DNA of 64,000 nucleotides from Fen-1058 sp964398185. GTDB taxonomy: Bacteria; Chloroflexota; Anaerolineae; Fen-1058. The position numbers were made by a program, and so were the translations under genes. Numbering within the stretch: the stretch's first letter is position 1; every line of letters begins with the position of its first letter. The stretch is taken from NCBI GenBank assembly GCA_964398185.1, contig CAYNML010000004.1:62001-126000 (forward strand), written 5' to 3'. Below are positions 8,536 through 18,965 of this stretch, in pieces. A model generated the notes under the pieces. The model searched no databases. It worked only from the letters and a program-made list of their open reading frames with translations, and was not told the origin of the DNA.

Positions 8536-9720
8536 ATGAACAGTGTACGCAACGGAGCCAGCAATATTCTGGTATTTGTGTTGTTGGTCGGACTGGTCGT
8601 GGTAGTGATTGCACTATTCAATGGTCAAACATCAAGAAGTGCAGCGCCTAATGTTTCGCCAGTTGGGACGCCGACGATTGTAGGAGTTCAAGCATCTCCT
8701 TTGTCAATACCAACTACCGTCAATGTGCCGGTGGCCAGACTGGGTGAACCTGTTCTCGTGCATGCGTCAGGACGAGCCATGCTGCTGAAGGGTGATCCAC
8801 AAAAGATTTCGCTGGTCAGTTGGGAAGGCGATCAAATGTCTGCGACGTTGCGGGATTTAAGCACCGGCCAGGAAAGCACAATAACCGCGACGGGTTTGGT
8901 CGATGCACATATCTCTGGTCACTGGTTGGCAGGCGTAGATCAAGCACCTTCAGGGCCACCAGATTATTATAGCCGAATCAAAGTTGTTGACATTGATACT
9001 GGAAAAGAACGGTTCTTGGGAGATAAGAGCATCAACCAGCAGCGGCCCAGCATTTCAGGCGATATCGTAGTCTGGGAGGACCGGCGCAATAGGGACCAGT
9101 CTGGGACCGACATTTATGCGTACGATTTGAAGGCCGGTAAGGAATTCCCGGTTGTGACAACAGCCAGCGTGGAGATTGCACCAAGGATTTCCGGGCAGTG
9201 GATCACGTACTTGACTCTACCCACTCAGTATCCTCCCGGTGAAGCGCCAAACACAATTGAGTTGCGCGCGCATTCCTTGAAAACGGGTGAAGACTTTTCA
9301 ATTGGCATGATACCCTCGCCGAATGATGCTTCCTGGGGAACCCATCATGCCATTGATGATGACAAAGTTGCCTGGATAAAAGTGACCAACGCGACTTGGG
9401 GACAATACAGCAGCGAGCTGCATCTCTATGATTTGACCTCGCGGACCGATCGGAACCTGTCTGACCTCCTTTCCGACCGAATAGCACTGGATATTTCACT
9501 TTCGGCTCAAAGCGAGATGGTCGTCTACAACAGCCCGGGGGGAACCTGGAGGGCAGTGGATTGGCGTCCTTCCCCCCCCGTTGTTATTCCTGTGAAAGCG
9601 CCGCTGAAAGCCTGGGGCAAATCCTTGTTGGTCTCCGGCGATTATTTGGTTTGGAAGATCACGCTCAATCGAGAAATGACGGATGTCCAACTCTATGCCC
9701 AGCAGATTACGCGCCCGTAA
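8536..9720 (+). CDS. Membrane-anchored beta-propeller-like protein
   Basis: The 394-residue protein has one N-terminal membrane segment (about 10-30), a short linker with ASPLSIPT, then a repeated beta-rich body with motifs such as ISLVSWEGD, ISGDIVVWEDR and ISGQWITYL, like TolB/WD40-type blades. It is likely outside the membrane; no catalytic motif is visible. An AGGAGG ribosome site precedes the ATG. It forms a pair with the secreted enzyme gene downstream. Base composition is visibly more AT-rich than the nuo genes around it, a sign of later insertion. Confidence 0.75.
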   Translation: MNSVRNGASNILVFVLLVGLVVVVIALFNGQTSRSAAPNVSPVGTPTIVGVQASPLSIPTTVNVPVARLGEPVLVHASGRAMLLKGDPQKISLVSWEGDQMSATLRDLSTGQESTITATGLVDAHISGHWLAGVDQAPSGPPDYYSRIKVVDIDTGKERFLGDKSINQQRPSISGDIVVWEDRRNRDQSGTDIYAYDLKAGKEFPVVTTASVEIAPRISGQWITYLTLPTQYPPGEAPNTIELRAHSLKTGEDFSIGMIPSPNDASWGTHHAIDDDKVAWIKVTNATWGQYSSELHLYDLTSRTDRNLSDLLSDRIALDISLSAQSEMVVYNSPGGTWRAVDWRPSPPVVIPVKAPLKAWGKSLLVSGDYLVWKITLNREMTDVQLYAQQITRP

Positions 9721-9752
9721 ATTTTTGCCAGCGTCCAACAGGAGAAAACATC

Positions 9753-11642
9753 GTGATACCTTCGAATATGAACCGGCAGGCTAAAGGGCTGGTTTGTTCC
9801 CTTATGATCGGCCTTGGCGCATTGCTCTGGTTGCTTTTGTCGCCCGGCGTTCAACCCCAGGTTTCAAATGTGTTCGCCTCGCCCTTATCGACGCCTGCAC
9901 TCCGGGCCAATATCACCTACTGGGGATTGCATTTGGGCAATCACGTCAATGGCGAGCCGTGGGATGAAAACTTGCTTAAGCGTATCGATGGCGATAAACC
10001 GGGCGGACTCTGGCCCAGCGTCATTGTCTTCCTGGGTCGAAATCTATATGATGTGTCGCGCAATACCTCCGGCGATTGCCGCATCACCAGTGTCGCCGGT
10101 AAATATCCTGTACTGACAAATACTGGCGTCTTCACCGGTTATTTGCAGCGTGCGTCAGCGGCGGGGGTCAAGATCATGATCCGGATCTGGCCGTCTCCCG
10201 GCAATATGATCACAGAGACTCATCACCTTAACCTGTCGGATCAACCCGCCAATGGCAACCGCTGCGATGATGGCTCGATCCCAGGACAACGGGGTAATCG
10301 CAGCTATGCGGACGTAGGCGATGAAATCATCAAGATTCATCAATGGAATGCGGCGCACGGCATTGTAGAAACTGGATTTCTGCCCGCGAACGAACCGAAC
10401 GGTGAGTGGTATGACCTCAGTAATGGAGACGTTCACCGAGATAACCCCATTGCCTGGACAGAAATGGATGCCTACTTCACCTCCGTCTACACTTACGTGC
10501 ATGCTGCCTTGCCCTATCCGGCGGTCAGCGTTTTTACGCCGCCCATGGCCCAGGAGGCCTATGCCGAAACAAAGGATATCAATGGGTGTACCGACGAGCA
10601 CACGTTGGCTGGAGGCGGCTATGGTTATGAGAAAATGACGAAGGTTTTTATGACTGGCACGAGCAATGATGGCTATGCCTGGAATAACTACTGGAGGGTA
10701 GGCTATGAACCCTGGACGGCAGAATGTGATGAAAACATTACTCCGCACGGTCATCATGTTTCACTCTGGTTTCCCGTTCAGATGATCAATAGTATGCTGA
10801 CCAAGCCCACGATTATCACTGAGGCAGACCTCAAATCACCTGACGCTCCACAGTATGGCAACCTGGCTAACAAGGATGACCAGCTAGGCGCAACGGCGGC
10901 GACTTCCATTGAACAGTTTGAACTTGCCGAGAGCGCAGCTGAAGATATTGCGGTATGGGCATTGAACATCACAAACCCAAATGAGCCTGAACAAAACTGG
11001 CACGAAGCATATCGATGCAATGACTGGTTTGGCCCGGCTAATATCAAACCTCCCCTGGAACGTCCATGGTTCACGCGCTGGTGGTTAGGTGAAACACCTG
11101 CTTACTCGGTCGCGCCCTGTTACTGGCTCTTTCTAACTGGAATCTTGAATAAATATCCTGAAGAATTGATCAAGAATGGTCAATTTGAGTCGGGTTCCGC
11201 CTATTGGACGGTCTCAAGGTTGCCGTCCTGCCAGCGACCGATGTTCAAAGTCTATACCAACACGTATGGCATTGAAAATTATGCTGCTGTTTTAGGTGAC
11301 TGCCAGGGTAATGTCGATACGCTCTATCAGACTGTAACCATTCCCTCAAATGCCACCAGCGCCACATTGAGATACAACTATCGGTTGATAACAGGCTATG
11401 CAGGCGGCATACCTACAGCCCGCATGGAAGTTTCACTTGTCGATGGACCAAACTCGTATCTACTCGATCGGTATGACGATAGCGGTTACGACCCGGTTAA
11501 GAATGTCTGGCAGTCTGCGACCTTTAATCTGATGCCTTACGCGGGCAAGACGGTTCAGGTCAAATTCTACGCAAACAACAGCTCAGCGGGATGGCCCGCC
11601 AATTTTTGGGTCGACGATGTGAGCCTGTTAGTGACTCGCTAA
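9753..11642 (+). CDS. Secreted GH-A-like glycosidase with C-terminal carbohydrate-binding-like domain
   Basis: The GTG start has AGGAG eight bases upstream, giving 629 residues; the frame upstream of it overlaps the previous gene. A signal segment (about 11-40) is followed by ASPLSTP. The middle region (about 50-440) resembles a TIM-barrel glycoside hydrolase: N213-E214-P215 is the classic acid/base motif of clan GH-A and E357 in TEAD is a likely nucleophile, well spaced for strands 4 and 7. The last ~160 residues (NGQFESGSAYW to FWVDDVSLL) form a jelly-roll-like binding domain, also present in the M23 peptidase at 20301. The sugar substrate is unknown. Confidence 0.7.
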   Translation: MIPSNMNRQAKGLVCSLMIGLGALLWLLLSPGVQPQVSNVFASPLSTPALRANITYWGLHLGNHVNGEPWDENLLKRIDGDKPGGLWPSVIVFLGRNLYDVSRNTSGDCRITSVAGKYPVLTNTGVFTGYLQRASAAGVKIMIRIWPSPGNMITETHHLNLSDQPANGNRCDDGSIPGQRGNRSYADVGDEIIKIHQWNAAHGIVETGFLPANEPNGEWYDLSNGDVHRDNPIAWTEMDAYFTSVYTYVHAALPYPAVSVFTPPMAQEAYAETKDINGCTDEHTLAGGGYGYEKMTKVFMTGTSNDGYAWNNYWRVGYEPWTAECDENITPHGHHVSLWFPVQMINSMLTKPTIITEADLKSPDAPQYGNLANKDDQLGATAATSIEQFELAESAAEDIAVWALNITNPNEPEQNWHEAYRCNDWFGPANIKPPLERPWFTRWWLGETPAYSVAPCYWLFLTGILNKYPEELIKNGQFESGSAYWTVSRLPSCQRPMFKVYTNTYGIENYAAVLGDCQGNVDTLYQTVTIPSNATSATLRYNYRLITGYAGGIPTARMEVSLVDGPNSYLLDRYDDSGYDPVKNVWQSATFNLMPYAGKTVQVKFYANNSSAGWPANFWVDDVSLLVTR

Positions 11643-11741
11643 GTTGTCCTGCGGTGATCTTACAGAGCACTTCGCAGGCGTTGGCGAAGGGGTTGGGCGT
11701 TTATTCAAGTGAGAGTCTTGCACAAGCAAGGATAACGTGTA

Positions 11742-14081
11742 ATGGCTGATTTGATCAACCTGTTCATTGACGACGTAGCCGTTGCGGTTCCCAAAGGGAC
11801 GCTGATTGTCGACGCGGCGAAGCAGGCCGGCATCGACATTCCGGTGTTCTGCTATCACCCCAAATTGAAGCCGGTGGGCATGTGCCGCATGTGCCTGGTG
11901 CAGGTGGGGCGCGTGAAGATCGATCGGGGCACAGGCCAGCCGGTGCTGGATGCCAACGGCCAGCCCGAAATCGGCTGGGCGCCGAAGCTCGAAACGTCGT
12001 GCACCACGCCTGTCGAGCCGGGCATGCGCGTCAACACGAAGAACGAGGTGGTGAAGGTCGCGCAGAAGGACGTGCTGGAATTCCTGCTGACCTCGCATCC
12101 GCTCGACTGCCCCATCTGCGACAAGGGCGGCGAGTGCCCGCTGCAAAATTTGACGCTGAGCCACGGCCCCGGCGTCACGCGCTTCGACTACGCCGACAAG
12201 CAGCATCTCGAAAAGCATTATCCACTGGGCGAGTTGATCTTCCTCGACAAAGAGCGCTGCATCCAGTGCGCGCGCTGCATCCGCTTCCAGGACGAGATCG
12301 CCGACGATCACGTGCTGGGCTTCTACGAGCGCGGCCGCCAGACACAGATCGAAACGTTCTCAACGCCCGGCTTCGATTCCAAGTTCTCCGGCAACACGAC
12401 GGACATCTGCCCCGTCGGCGCGTTGACCACCAAGGACTTCCGTTTCCGCGCCCGCCCGTGGGAGATCACCAATGTGCCGTCGATCTGCACGCACTGCGCA
12501 GTGGGCTGCAATGTCTCGCTGGGCACACGTCGATCCGCAAAGGGCGGCGGCGATTGGGAGATTTTGCGTGTGATGCCGCGCCAGAACGAAGCGGTCAACG
12601 AAATCTGGATATGCGACAAGGGCCGCTTCGGGCATCACTATGCGGGCAGCAAGGATCGCCTGCAGAGACCGTTGATTAAGCGGGATGGGAAACTCGCCGA
12701 AGCGACGTGGGATGCGGCGTTTGATCTCATTGCCGATCGGTTTCGCGCAGCAAACGGGAATGTCGGCGGTTTGATCGGCGATCGCGTCTCGAACGAGGAT
12801 GCGTGGCTGTTCGGCAAATTATTCCGCGAGGGGTTCAATTCGATGCAGGTGACCAGCCGGCCGCACGCGGCGGGGATCGATCTGGCGGCGCGCTATGGCG
12901 TGGGCGTCGGGACGGACCTCGGCAAGTTGGGCAAGGGTGATGTGGTGCTGATCGTCGCGGCGGATGTGGAAGAGACTGCGCCGGTCACCATGCTGCGCTT
13001 GAAGGCCGCCGCCGAGCGCGGCGCGAAGTTGATTGTGGCGAATGCGCGCGCGACGAAGATGGATCGCTATGCGGCGGTCTCAATTCGCTATCCAGCCGGT
13101 GCGGACGCGCCGACGGTATACGGTTTGTTGAATGCAGTTGATCAGGGATCAGGGATCGGGGATCAGGGATTAGGGATCAGGGATAAGGCGAAGAAGTTCG
13201 CGTCAAATGATGAACAAGTCAAGAGCGCGGGCAAGTTGATCGCCGAGGCGCAGAATCTGATCGTGGTCTTCGGCGATGAGCGGCAGACGAACGACGCCGC
13301 TTTGGCGCAGGCGTGCGCGAACCTGGTCGTGGCGACAGGGCATATTGGCAGACCCAACAACGGATTGCTGCCGTTGTGGCCGCACAACAACACGCAAGGT
13401 GTGTTCGATATGCTGAGTGCGCAAAGCGTGGCGTGGTCGCTGAGCGGCGAGGTGAAGGCGCTCTATGTTGTTGGCGCCGATCCGATCGGGGAGGGGGAGA
13501 GACTGCCGCAGGCGGAGTTCGTCGTCGCGCAAGAGTTGTTCCTCACGCCGACTGCACAGCAGGCCGACGTCGTGCTGCCGGCGTTGGCGTGGGCCGAGCG
13601 CGATGGCACGTTCACGAATGCGGAGCGCCGCGTGCAGCGCTATTACAAAGCATTACCCCCAACGGGGCAGGCCAGGGCTGATTGGGACATCTTTAGATTG
13701 GTCGCGGAGAAGCTGGGCGTGCAGTGGCACGTCTATGGCGCGGAAGGCGTGATGAAGGACATCGCGGCGAGGGTGCCGGCGTACGCCGGGTTGGATTACA
13801 CCAGGTTGGGTGAGACGAAAGAGGAATGGCCGCCGGTCGGCACGTCGAACGATTTGTATTTCGGCGGGACGGCGTATGACAATCGGGGCGGCCTGGGCGC
13901 GCAAACGAAGTCGCTCTTCGAGCTGGATGGCCGATCGGAGTTGAAGTGGATCGAGCCGGCTGCGCCGACCGATCAGCCGCTAAAGCTGCGTCAGCTCAAT
14001 CGGCACGGCACCTTGATCGATCACTCCAGCGTGTATGAAATCCGCTTGCGCGAAGCGGAACTCGTCAAGGCAGAGGCTTAG
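11742..14081 (+). CDS. nuoG: NADH-quinone oxidoreductase subunit G
   Basis: The 779-residue 75-kDa subunit holds the N-terminal [2Fe-2S] ligands C37, C48, C51 and C87, the H119-x3-C-x2-C-x5-C set (C123, C126, C132), and the C173/C176/C179 set with a later CPVGAL cysteine. CTHCAVGC follows, which may bind the extra N7 cluster or mark the molybdopterin-type domain. Residues 467-481 are encoded by heptamer repeats (DQGSGIG, DQGLGIR) and look like an inserted surface loop. It follows the accessory genes at 8069-11642 but is otherwise a normal nuoG. Confidence 0.96.
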   Translation: MADLINLFIDDVAVAVPKGTLIVDAAKQAGIDIPVFCYHPKLKPVGMCRMCLVQVGRVKIDRGTGQPVLDANGQPEIGWAPKLETSCTTPVEPGMRVNTKNEVVKVAQKDVLEFLLTSHPLDCPICDKGGECPLQNLTLSHGPGVTRFDYADKQHLEKHYPLGELIFLDKERCIQCARCIRFQDEIADDHVLGFYERGRQTQIETFSTPGFDSKFSGNTTDICPVGALTTKDFRFRARPWEITNVPSICTHCAVGCNVSLGTRRSAKGGGDWEILRVMPRQNEAVNEIWICDKGRFGHHYAGSKDRLQRPLIKRDGKLAEATWDAAFDLIADRFRAANGNVGGLIGDRVSNEDAWLFGKLFREGFNSMQVTSRPHAAGIDLAARYGVGVGTDLGKLGKGDVVLIVAADVEETAPVTMLRLKAAAERGAKLIVANARATKMDRYAAVSIRYPAGADAPTVYGLLNAVDQGSGIGDQGLGIRDKAKKFASNDEQVKSAGKLIAEAQNLIVVFGDERQTNDAALAQACANLVVATGHIGRPNNGLLPLWPHNNTQGVFDMLSAQSVAWSLSGEVKALYVVGADPIGEGERLPQAEFVVAQELFLTPTAQQADVVLPALAWAERDGTFTNAERRVQRYYKALPPTGQARADWDIFRLVAEKLGVQWHVYGAEGVMKDIAARVPAYAGLDYTRLGETKEEWPPVGTSNDLYFGGTAYDNRGGLGAQTKSLFELDGRSELKWIEPAAPTDQPLKLRQLNRHGTLIDHSSVYEIRLREAELVKAEA
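13140..13188 (+). repeat. Seven heptamer repeats inside nuoG
   Basis: Seven tandem copies of GATCAGG, with single substitutions in three of them, fill 49 bases. The reading frame stays open; because 21 bases make seven codons, the protein repeats every seven residues. It is the only heptamer array seen inside a conserved gene. Confidence 0.9.
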
Positions 14082-14083
14082 TT

Positions 14084-15130
14084 ATGGATCCGGTCGTCAC
14101 CAATCTCATCGTCTGGTCGGTCTTGTCGATTGTGCTGGTCTTCATGCTGCTGACCGGTTTTGCGTACACGACGCTGCTGGAGCGCCGCGTGATTGCGCGC
14201 TTTCAGTCGCGCGTGGGGCCGAACCGCGCCGGGCCGCAGGGCCTGCTGCAGCCGCTGGCCGACGGTATCAAGTTGATTTTTAAGGAGGAAGTGACGCCCG
14301 CCAGCGCCGACAAGTTCACGTTTATCCTGGCGCCGATGCTGGCCGTGATTCCGGCGTTTGTGGTGTTTGCGGTGATTCCGTTTGGCGCTTCGATTGAAGT
14401 CTTCGGCGTGACGGTGCCGTTGACGATTGCGCCAAACTTGAACGTGGGCATCCTGTACATTTTGGCGATCACGTCGATCAGCGTGTACGGCATTGTGCTG
14501 GCGGGGTGGGCCAGCAACAGCAAGTATGCGATGCTGGGCGGCCTGCGCTCGTCGGCGCAGATGATTTCGTATGAACTGGCGATGGGCCTGTCGCTGGTGG
14601 CGCTGGTGGTGGTGGCCGGGACGCTGGACTTGAATACCATCGTCGAGCAGCAGAAGCAGGTCTGGTATGTGTTCCTGCAGCCGTTCGGCGCGATCATCTT
14701 CATGATCACGGCGCTGGCCGAAGTGAACCGCGCGCCGTTCGACATGCCGGAAGCCGAACAGGAATTGACGGCAGGTTACAACACGGAGTACAGCGGCATG
14801 AAGTTCGCGCTGTTTTTCATGGCCGAGTACATCAAGATGATCGTGATCAGCGCGCTGGCGGTGACGTTCTTCTTTGGCGGTTATCGCGAGCCGCTGCCGT
14901 TGTTCATCACGCAGGCGCTGCCATTCCTGAGCGTGGACAACACGCCGATCCTGGGGCCGCTGTACTTCGGCCTGAAGATCGTCGTGCTGTTGATCGTGCA
15001 GGTGTGGGTGCGCGCCACGCTGCCGCGCTTCCGCTACGATCGCTTGATGAAGTTCGGCTGGCTGGTGCTGCTGCCGATTTCGCTGGCGTGGGTGATGGTG
15101 ACGGCGTTGGCGGTGTTGTTGAGGGGATGA
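14084..15130 (+). CDS. nuoH: NADH-quinone oxidoreductase subunit H
   Basis: The 348-residue membrane subunit bridges the peripheral and membrane arms and lines the quinone channel. Eight or so membrane helices are visible. Family motifs include ERRVIARFQSRVGPNRAGP, ALAEVNRAPFDMPEAEQEL and RATLPRFRYDRLM. It starts two bases after nuoG stops. The following 120 bases are an octamer repeat array. Confidence 0.97.
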   Translation: MDPVVTNLIVWSVLSIVLVFMLLTGFAYTTLLERRVIARFQSRVGPNRAGPQGLLQPLADGIKLIFKEEVTPASADKFTFILAPMLAVIPAFVVFAVIPFGASIEVFGVTVPLTIAPNLNVGILYILAITSISVYGIVLAGWASNSKYAMLGGLRSSAQMISYELAMGLSLVALVVVAGTLDLNTIVEQQKQVWYVFLQPFGAIIFMITALAEVNRAPFDMPEAEQELTAGYNTEYSGMKFALFFMAEYIKMIVISALAVTFFFGGYREPLPLFITQALPFLSVDNTPILGPLYFGLKIVVLLIVQVWVRATLPRFRYDRLMKFGWLVLLPISLAWVMVTALAVLLRG

Positions 15131-15132
15131 AG

Positions 15133-15252
15133 AAGTAGGCAAGGAAACAAGTAGGCAAGTAGGCAAGTAGGCAAGTAGGCAAGGAAACAAGTAGGCAAGT
15201 AGGCAAGGAAACAAGAAAACAAGGAAACAAGGAAACAAGTAGACAAGGGAAG
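15133..15252 (+). repeat. Fifteen-unit octamer array between nuoH and nuoI
   Basis: The stretch reads as 15 adjacent 8-bp units of two main types, AAGTAGGC and AAGGAAAC, with variants near the end. There is no inverted arm. The last unit (AAGGGAAG) could serve as part of the nuoI ribosome site, so changes in array length would not separate the site from the gene. Confidence 0.9.
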
Positions 15253-15257
15253 TTGCT

Positions 15258-15764
15258 ATGCTGACAGAAATCATCAAGGGTATGAGCATTACGCTGCGCG
15301 AGCTGTTCAAGCCGCCGGTGACGATTCAGTATCCGGAAGTGAAGCGCCCGGTGCGGCAGCGCTTCCGCGGGCGGCACGAGCTGCGCCGCTATGCCGACGG
15401 ACTGGAGCGCTGCATCGGCTGTGCGTTGTGCGCCGCCGCCTGCCCGGCCGATGCCATTTACGTGGAAGCGGCCGAGAACACCGACGCGGAGCGGTATTCG
15501 CCCGGCGAGCGTTACGCCAAGACCTATGAGATCAACATGCTGCGCTGCATTTTCTGCGGCTACTGCGAGGACGCCTGCCCGACGGATGCGATCGTGTTGA
15601 CGGACGTATACGAGCTGGCGGCGGGCAACCGGCGCGATTTGATCTATACCAAGGATATGCTGATCCTGCCGCCGCCGCCCGGCAAGCCCGGCACACCGCA
15701 GCGGGTAAAAGACGGATCGTATCCGCGCGCGATTCTGCCGGACGGGTTGGTAAGTGAACCGTAA
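15258..15764 (+). CDS. nuoI: NADH-quinone oxidoreductase subunit I (two 4Fe-4S)
   Basis: The 168-residue ferredoxin-like subunit shows two cluster motifs: C52-C55-C58 with C62, and C97-C100-C103 with C107. These are clusters N6a and N6b on the path to NuoB. A basic N-terminal segment anchors it at the membrane arm. The C-terminus is longer and proline-rich (PPPPGKPGTP). Its stop lies in the next heptamer array. Confidence 0.97.
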   Translation: MLTEIIKGMSITLRELFKPPVTIQYPEVKRPVRQRFRGRHELRRYADGLERCIGCALCAAACPADAIYVEAAENTDAERYSPGERYAKTYEINMLRCIFCGYCEDACPTDAIVLTDVYELAAGNRRDLIYTKDMLILPPPPGKPGTPQRVKDGSYPRAILPDGLVSEP

Positions 15765-15830
15765 GAGTAACGATTAACTCATAACGAGTAAAGTGTGCTC
15801 CCTTACTTATTACTCATTACTCGTTAGAAC
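15761..15830. repeat. Heptamer array with opposed arms between nuoI and nuoJ
   Basis: Left units of type TAACGAG (15761-15795) face right units of type TTACTCA (15803-15830). The nuoI TAA falls in the first unit. A GTG inside the array opens the nuoJ frame early; the array-encoded leader is not expected to be translated. Confidence 0.85.
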
Positions 15831-15840
15831 GAGGTGTGCG

Positions 15841-16361
<521 letters not shown>

Positions 16362-16365
<4 letters not shown>

Positions 16366-16682
16366 GTAACGCAAGTTTCGTCAGCCTGTTTCCGGTGATC
16401 ATCGGTCTGAGCGTGCTGCTGTTCGCGCTGGGCGTGATCGGCGTGCTGGTGCGCCGCAATGCCATCATCATTTTCATGTCGGTGGAATTGATGCTGAACG
16501 CCGCCAATCTGGCGTTTATTGCCTTTGCCCGATCGCTCAACCAGATCGACGGGCAGGTGTTTGTGTTCTTTGTGATGGTCGTCGCCGCCGCCGAGGTGGC
16601 CGTGGGGTTGGCGCTGATCGTGGCGATCTTCCGCACCAAGCACAGCATCAACGTGGACGACATCAATCAGTTGAAGGGTTAA
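16362..16682 (+). CDS. nuoK: NADH-quinone oxidoreductase subunit K
   Basis: The 106-residue, three-helix subunit has the conserved acidic residue in MSVELMLNAANL and a second one in AAAEVAVGLALIV, both part of the proton path. The ATG at 16362 overlaps the nuoJ stop (ATGA), so the earlier in-frame ATG at 16266 inside nuoJ is not used. Length is standard. Confidence 0.96.
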
Positions 16683-16737
16683 GACGGTCAGCGAGTCAAC
16701 GAGTCAGCGAATGACCAACGGATGAGTTGGAGTTCTT

Positions 16738-18946
16738 ATGCACGAAGTCCAGAGTGAAATCCCCCAGATTTTTCAGTACGCCTGGCTGATCATCGTTTTT
16801 CCGTTCATCGGAGTGCTGGTCAACCTGTTCGGCGGCAGCAAGCGCAGCGAGCGGGTCATCGGCTGGACGGCGGTGTTCTTTGCCACGCTGGCCTTTGCCG
16901 TCTCGCTGGCCGTGGTGATCACGCTGCTGAGCCTGCCGCCCGAAGAGGTTAGGCTCAACCACGGCTTCGATGTGCCGCTGTTCACCTTCTTCTCGATCGG
17001 TGAGACGACCGTCGAGATGGGCCTGCACATCGATTGGTTGACGGGCGTCATGCTGATGGTGGTCACCGGCGTGGGCACGCTGATTCATATCTACGCCATC
17101 GGCTACATGCACGGCGATCCGCGCTTCCAGCGTTTCTTCGTCTATTTCAATCTCTTCCTGGCGATGATGCTGATCCTGGTGCTGGCGGACAACTACCTGA
17201 TGTTGTTCGTGGGCTGGGAGGGCGTGGGTCTGTGCTCGTTCCTGCTGATCGGTTTCTGGTTCGAGAAGGACGCCAACGGCAATGCGGCCAAGAAGGCGAT
17301 GGTCGTCAATCGTATCGGCGACTGGGGCGTGATGCTGGCGATGTTCGCCATGTTCATCGGAATCGGCACGCTGCAATTCACGGGCGTTTTTGAGCAGGTC
17401 GAGCACGGCGAAGTGGCGCAGGGCTTGATCGTGCTGATCACGCTGCTGCTGGTCATTGGTGTCACGGGCAAGAGCGCGCAGATTCCGTTGTACGTCTGGC
17501 TGCCCGATGCGATGGCCGGCCCGACGCCGGTCTCGGCGTTGATCCACGCGGCGACGATGGTCACCGCCGGCGTCTATCTCATTGCCCGATCGGAACCGCT
17601 GTTCCAAGCCGTCCCGGAAGTGCAGTCGATCGTGGGGACGCTGGGTGCGGTGACGGCGGTGTTCGCCGGAACCATTGCCGTCGCGCAGTTTGACATCAAG
17701 AAAGTGCTGGCCTATTCCACCGTGTCGCAGCTGGGGTTTATGGTGGCGGCGGTGGGCATGGGCGCGGTGGTAGCCGGCGTCTTCCACCTGATGACGCACG
17801 CTTTCTTCAAGGCGCTGTTGTTCCTCGGCGCGGGGTCGGTCATTCACGGCGTGGAGCACGGACATCATCACGTGGCGCACGCNNNNNNNNNNNNNNNNNN
17901 NNNNNNNNNNNNNNNNNNNNNNNNNNNNNNNNNNNNNNNNNNNNNNNNNNNNNNNNNNNNNNNNNNNNNNNNNNNNNNNNNNGCACGCTGCGAAGCATGA
18001 TGCAGCGCACGACGCGCATGGCGATGCGCATCCTGCGGAGGAAGAATTCGATCCACAGGACATGCGCAACATGGGCGGCATCTGGAACCGGATGCGCATC
18101 ACGTCGATTGTGTACCTCATCGGCGCGCTGGCACTGGGCGGCTTCCCCTTTGTGACCGCCGGCTTCTGGAGCAAAGACGAAATTCTGGTGGAAGCTGCAC
18201 ACAAAAATCCGGCTGCGTTTGGGTTGCTGCTGGCTGCCGCCGGTCTCACGGCGTTTTATATGACCCGGCAGGTGATCATGATCTTCTTTGGGAAGGCCAA
18301 GACTGAAGCCGCCGCGCACGCCGCAGAAAGTCCCAGGATCATGACGGTGCCGCTGATGGTATTGGCTTTCTTTTCGCTCGTCATCGGCTACCTCAATGCG
18401 CCGCTGATTGGTATTCGAAGCCTCTCGACCTGGATTGAAGGTAAACCGCATGGCGAATTTGACCCTGGAGTTGCAGCCAGCGCGATCGGGTTGGCGGCGC
18501 TGGGGTTCATCGTCGGCTATTTCATCTATCGACCGCATAAGCAGAAGGCCGGCGTGGACGATCCGCTGCGCAAGACCGGCCTCATCTTCAAGGTGCTGAA
18601 TCACAAGTACTGGATCGACGAGTTGTACGGCCTGTTGTTCGTGCGCCCCTTCATCCGGCTCAGCCACTTCCTGGCCTGGGTGATCGATTGGCGCTTCTGG
18701 CACGACTGGTTCCACGAGCGCGCCATCCGCGACACGTTCCTGAAGATCACGGACTTTCTCGCCAACCCGATCGATAAGCTGGTCATCGACGGCGCGGTGA
18801 ACGGCACGGGCCGGGTGGTGACGTGGGCGGCGGGCGGGCTGCGCAAGCTGCAGACCGGCTACGTGCGCACCTATGCGCTGGCACTGTTGGTTGGCGTCGT
18901 GCTCGTGGTGGCGTGGTTCGCGTTGATCGCGTTGCAGGGCTGGTAA
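16738..18946 (+). CDS. nuoL: NADH-quinone oxidoreductase subunit L, interrupted by an assembly gap
   Basis: This is the large antiporter-like proton-pumping subunit. The left part holds motifs such as NYLMLFVGWEGVGLCSFLLIGFW, KSAQIPLYVWLPDAM and HAATMVTAGVYLI; the right part holds GGFPFVTAGFWSKDEIL and the long C-terminal lateral helix region. The 100 N at 17883-17982 fall in a His-rich loop (HGVEHGHHHVAHA before, HAAKHDAAHDAHGDAH after). The two sides are in different frames only because the N run has an arbitrary length. Nothing indicates a true pseudogene. Confidence 0.93.
17883..17982. other. Scaffold gap of 100 N
   Basis: Exactly 100 undefined bases lie within the His-rich loop of nuoL. 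The round number suggests a placeholder of unknown true length. Flanking sequence is rich in CAC and GCG codons and may be repetitive, which could have broken the assembly. Confidence 0.98.
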
Positions 18947-18965
18947 CGGAGAAATGAGGCGAGAG

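Noticed and set aside
9561..9752. N-terminal extension of the GH-A-like enzyme frame
   Set aside because: It overlaps the preceding propeller gene in another frame; the GTG at 9753 has AGGAG at proper distance and leads straight into the signal segment.
15133..15252. CRISPR array
   Set aside because: Units are 8 bp, adjacent and without unique spacers; no cas gene is near.
16738..18946. nuoL as a frameshifted pseudogene
   Set aside because: The frame change coincides with exactly 100 N, an arbitrary placeholder; both flanks are well-conserved NuoL.
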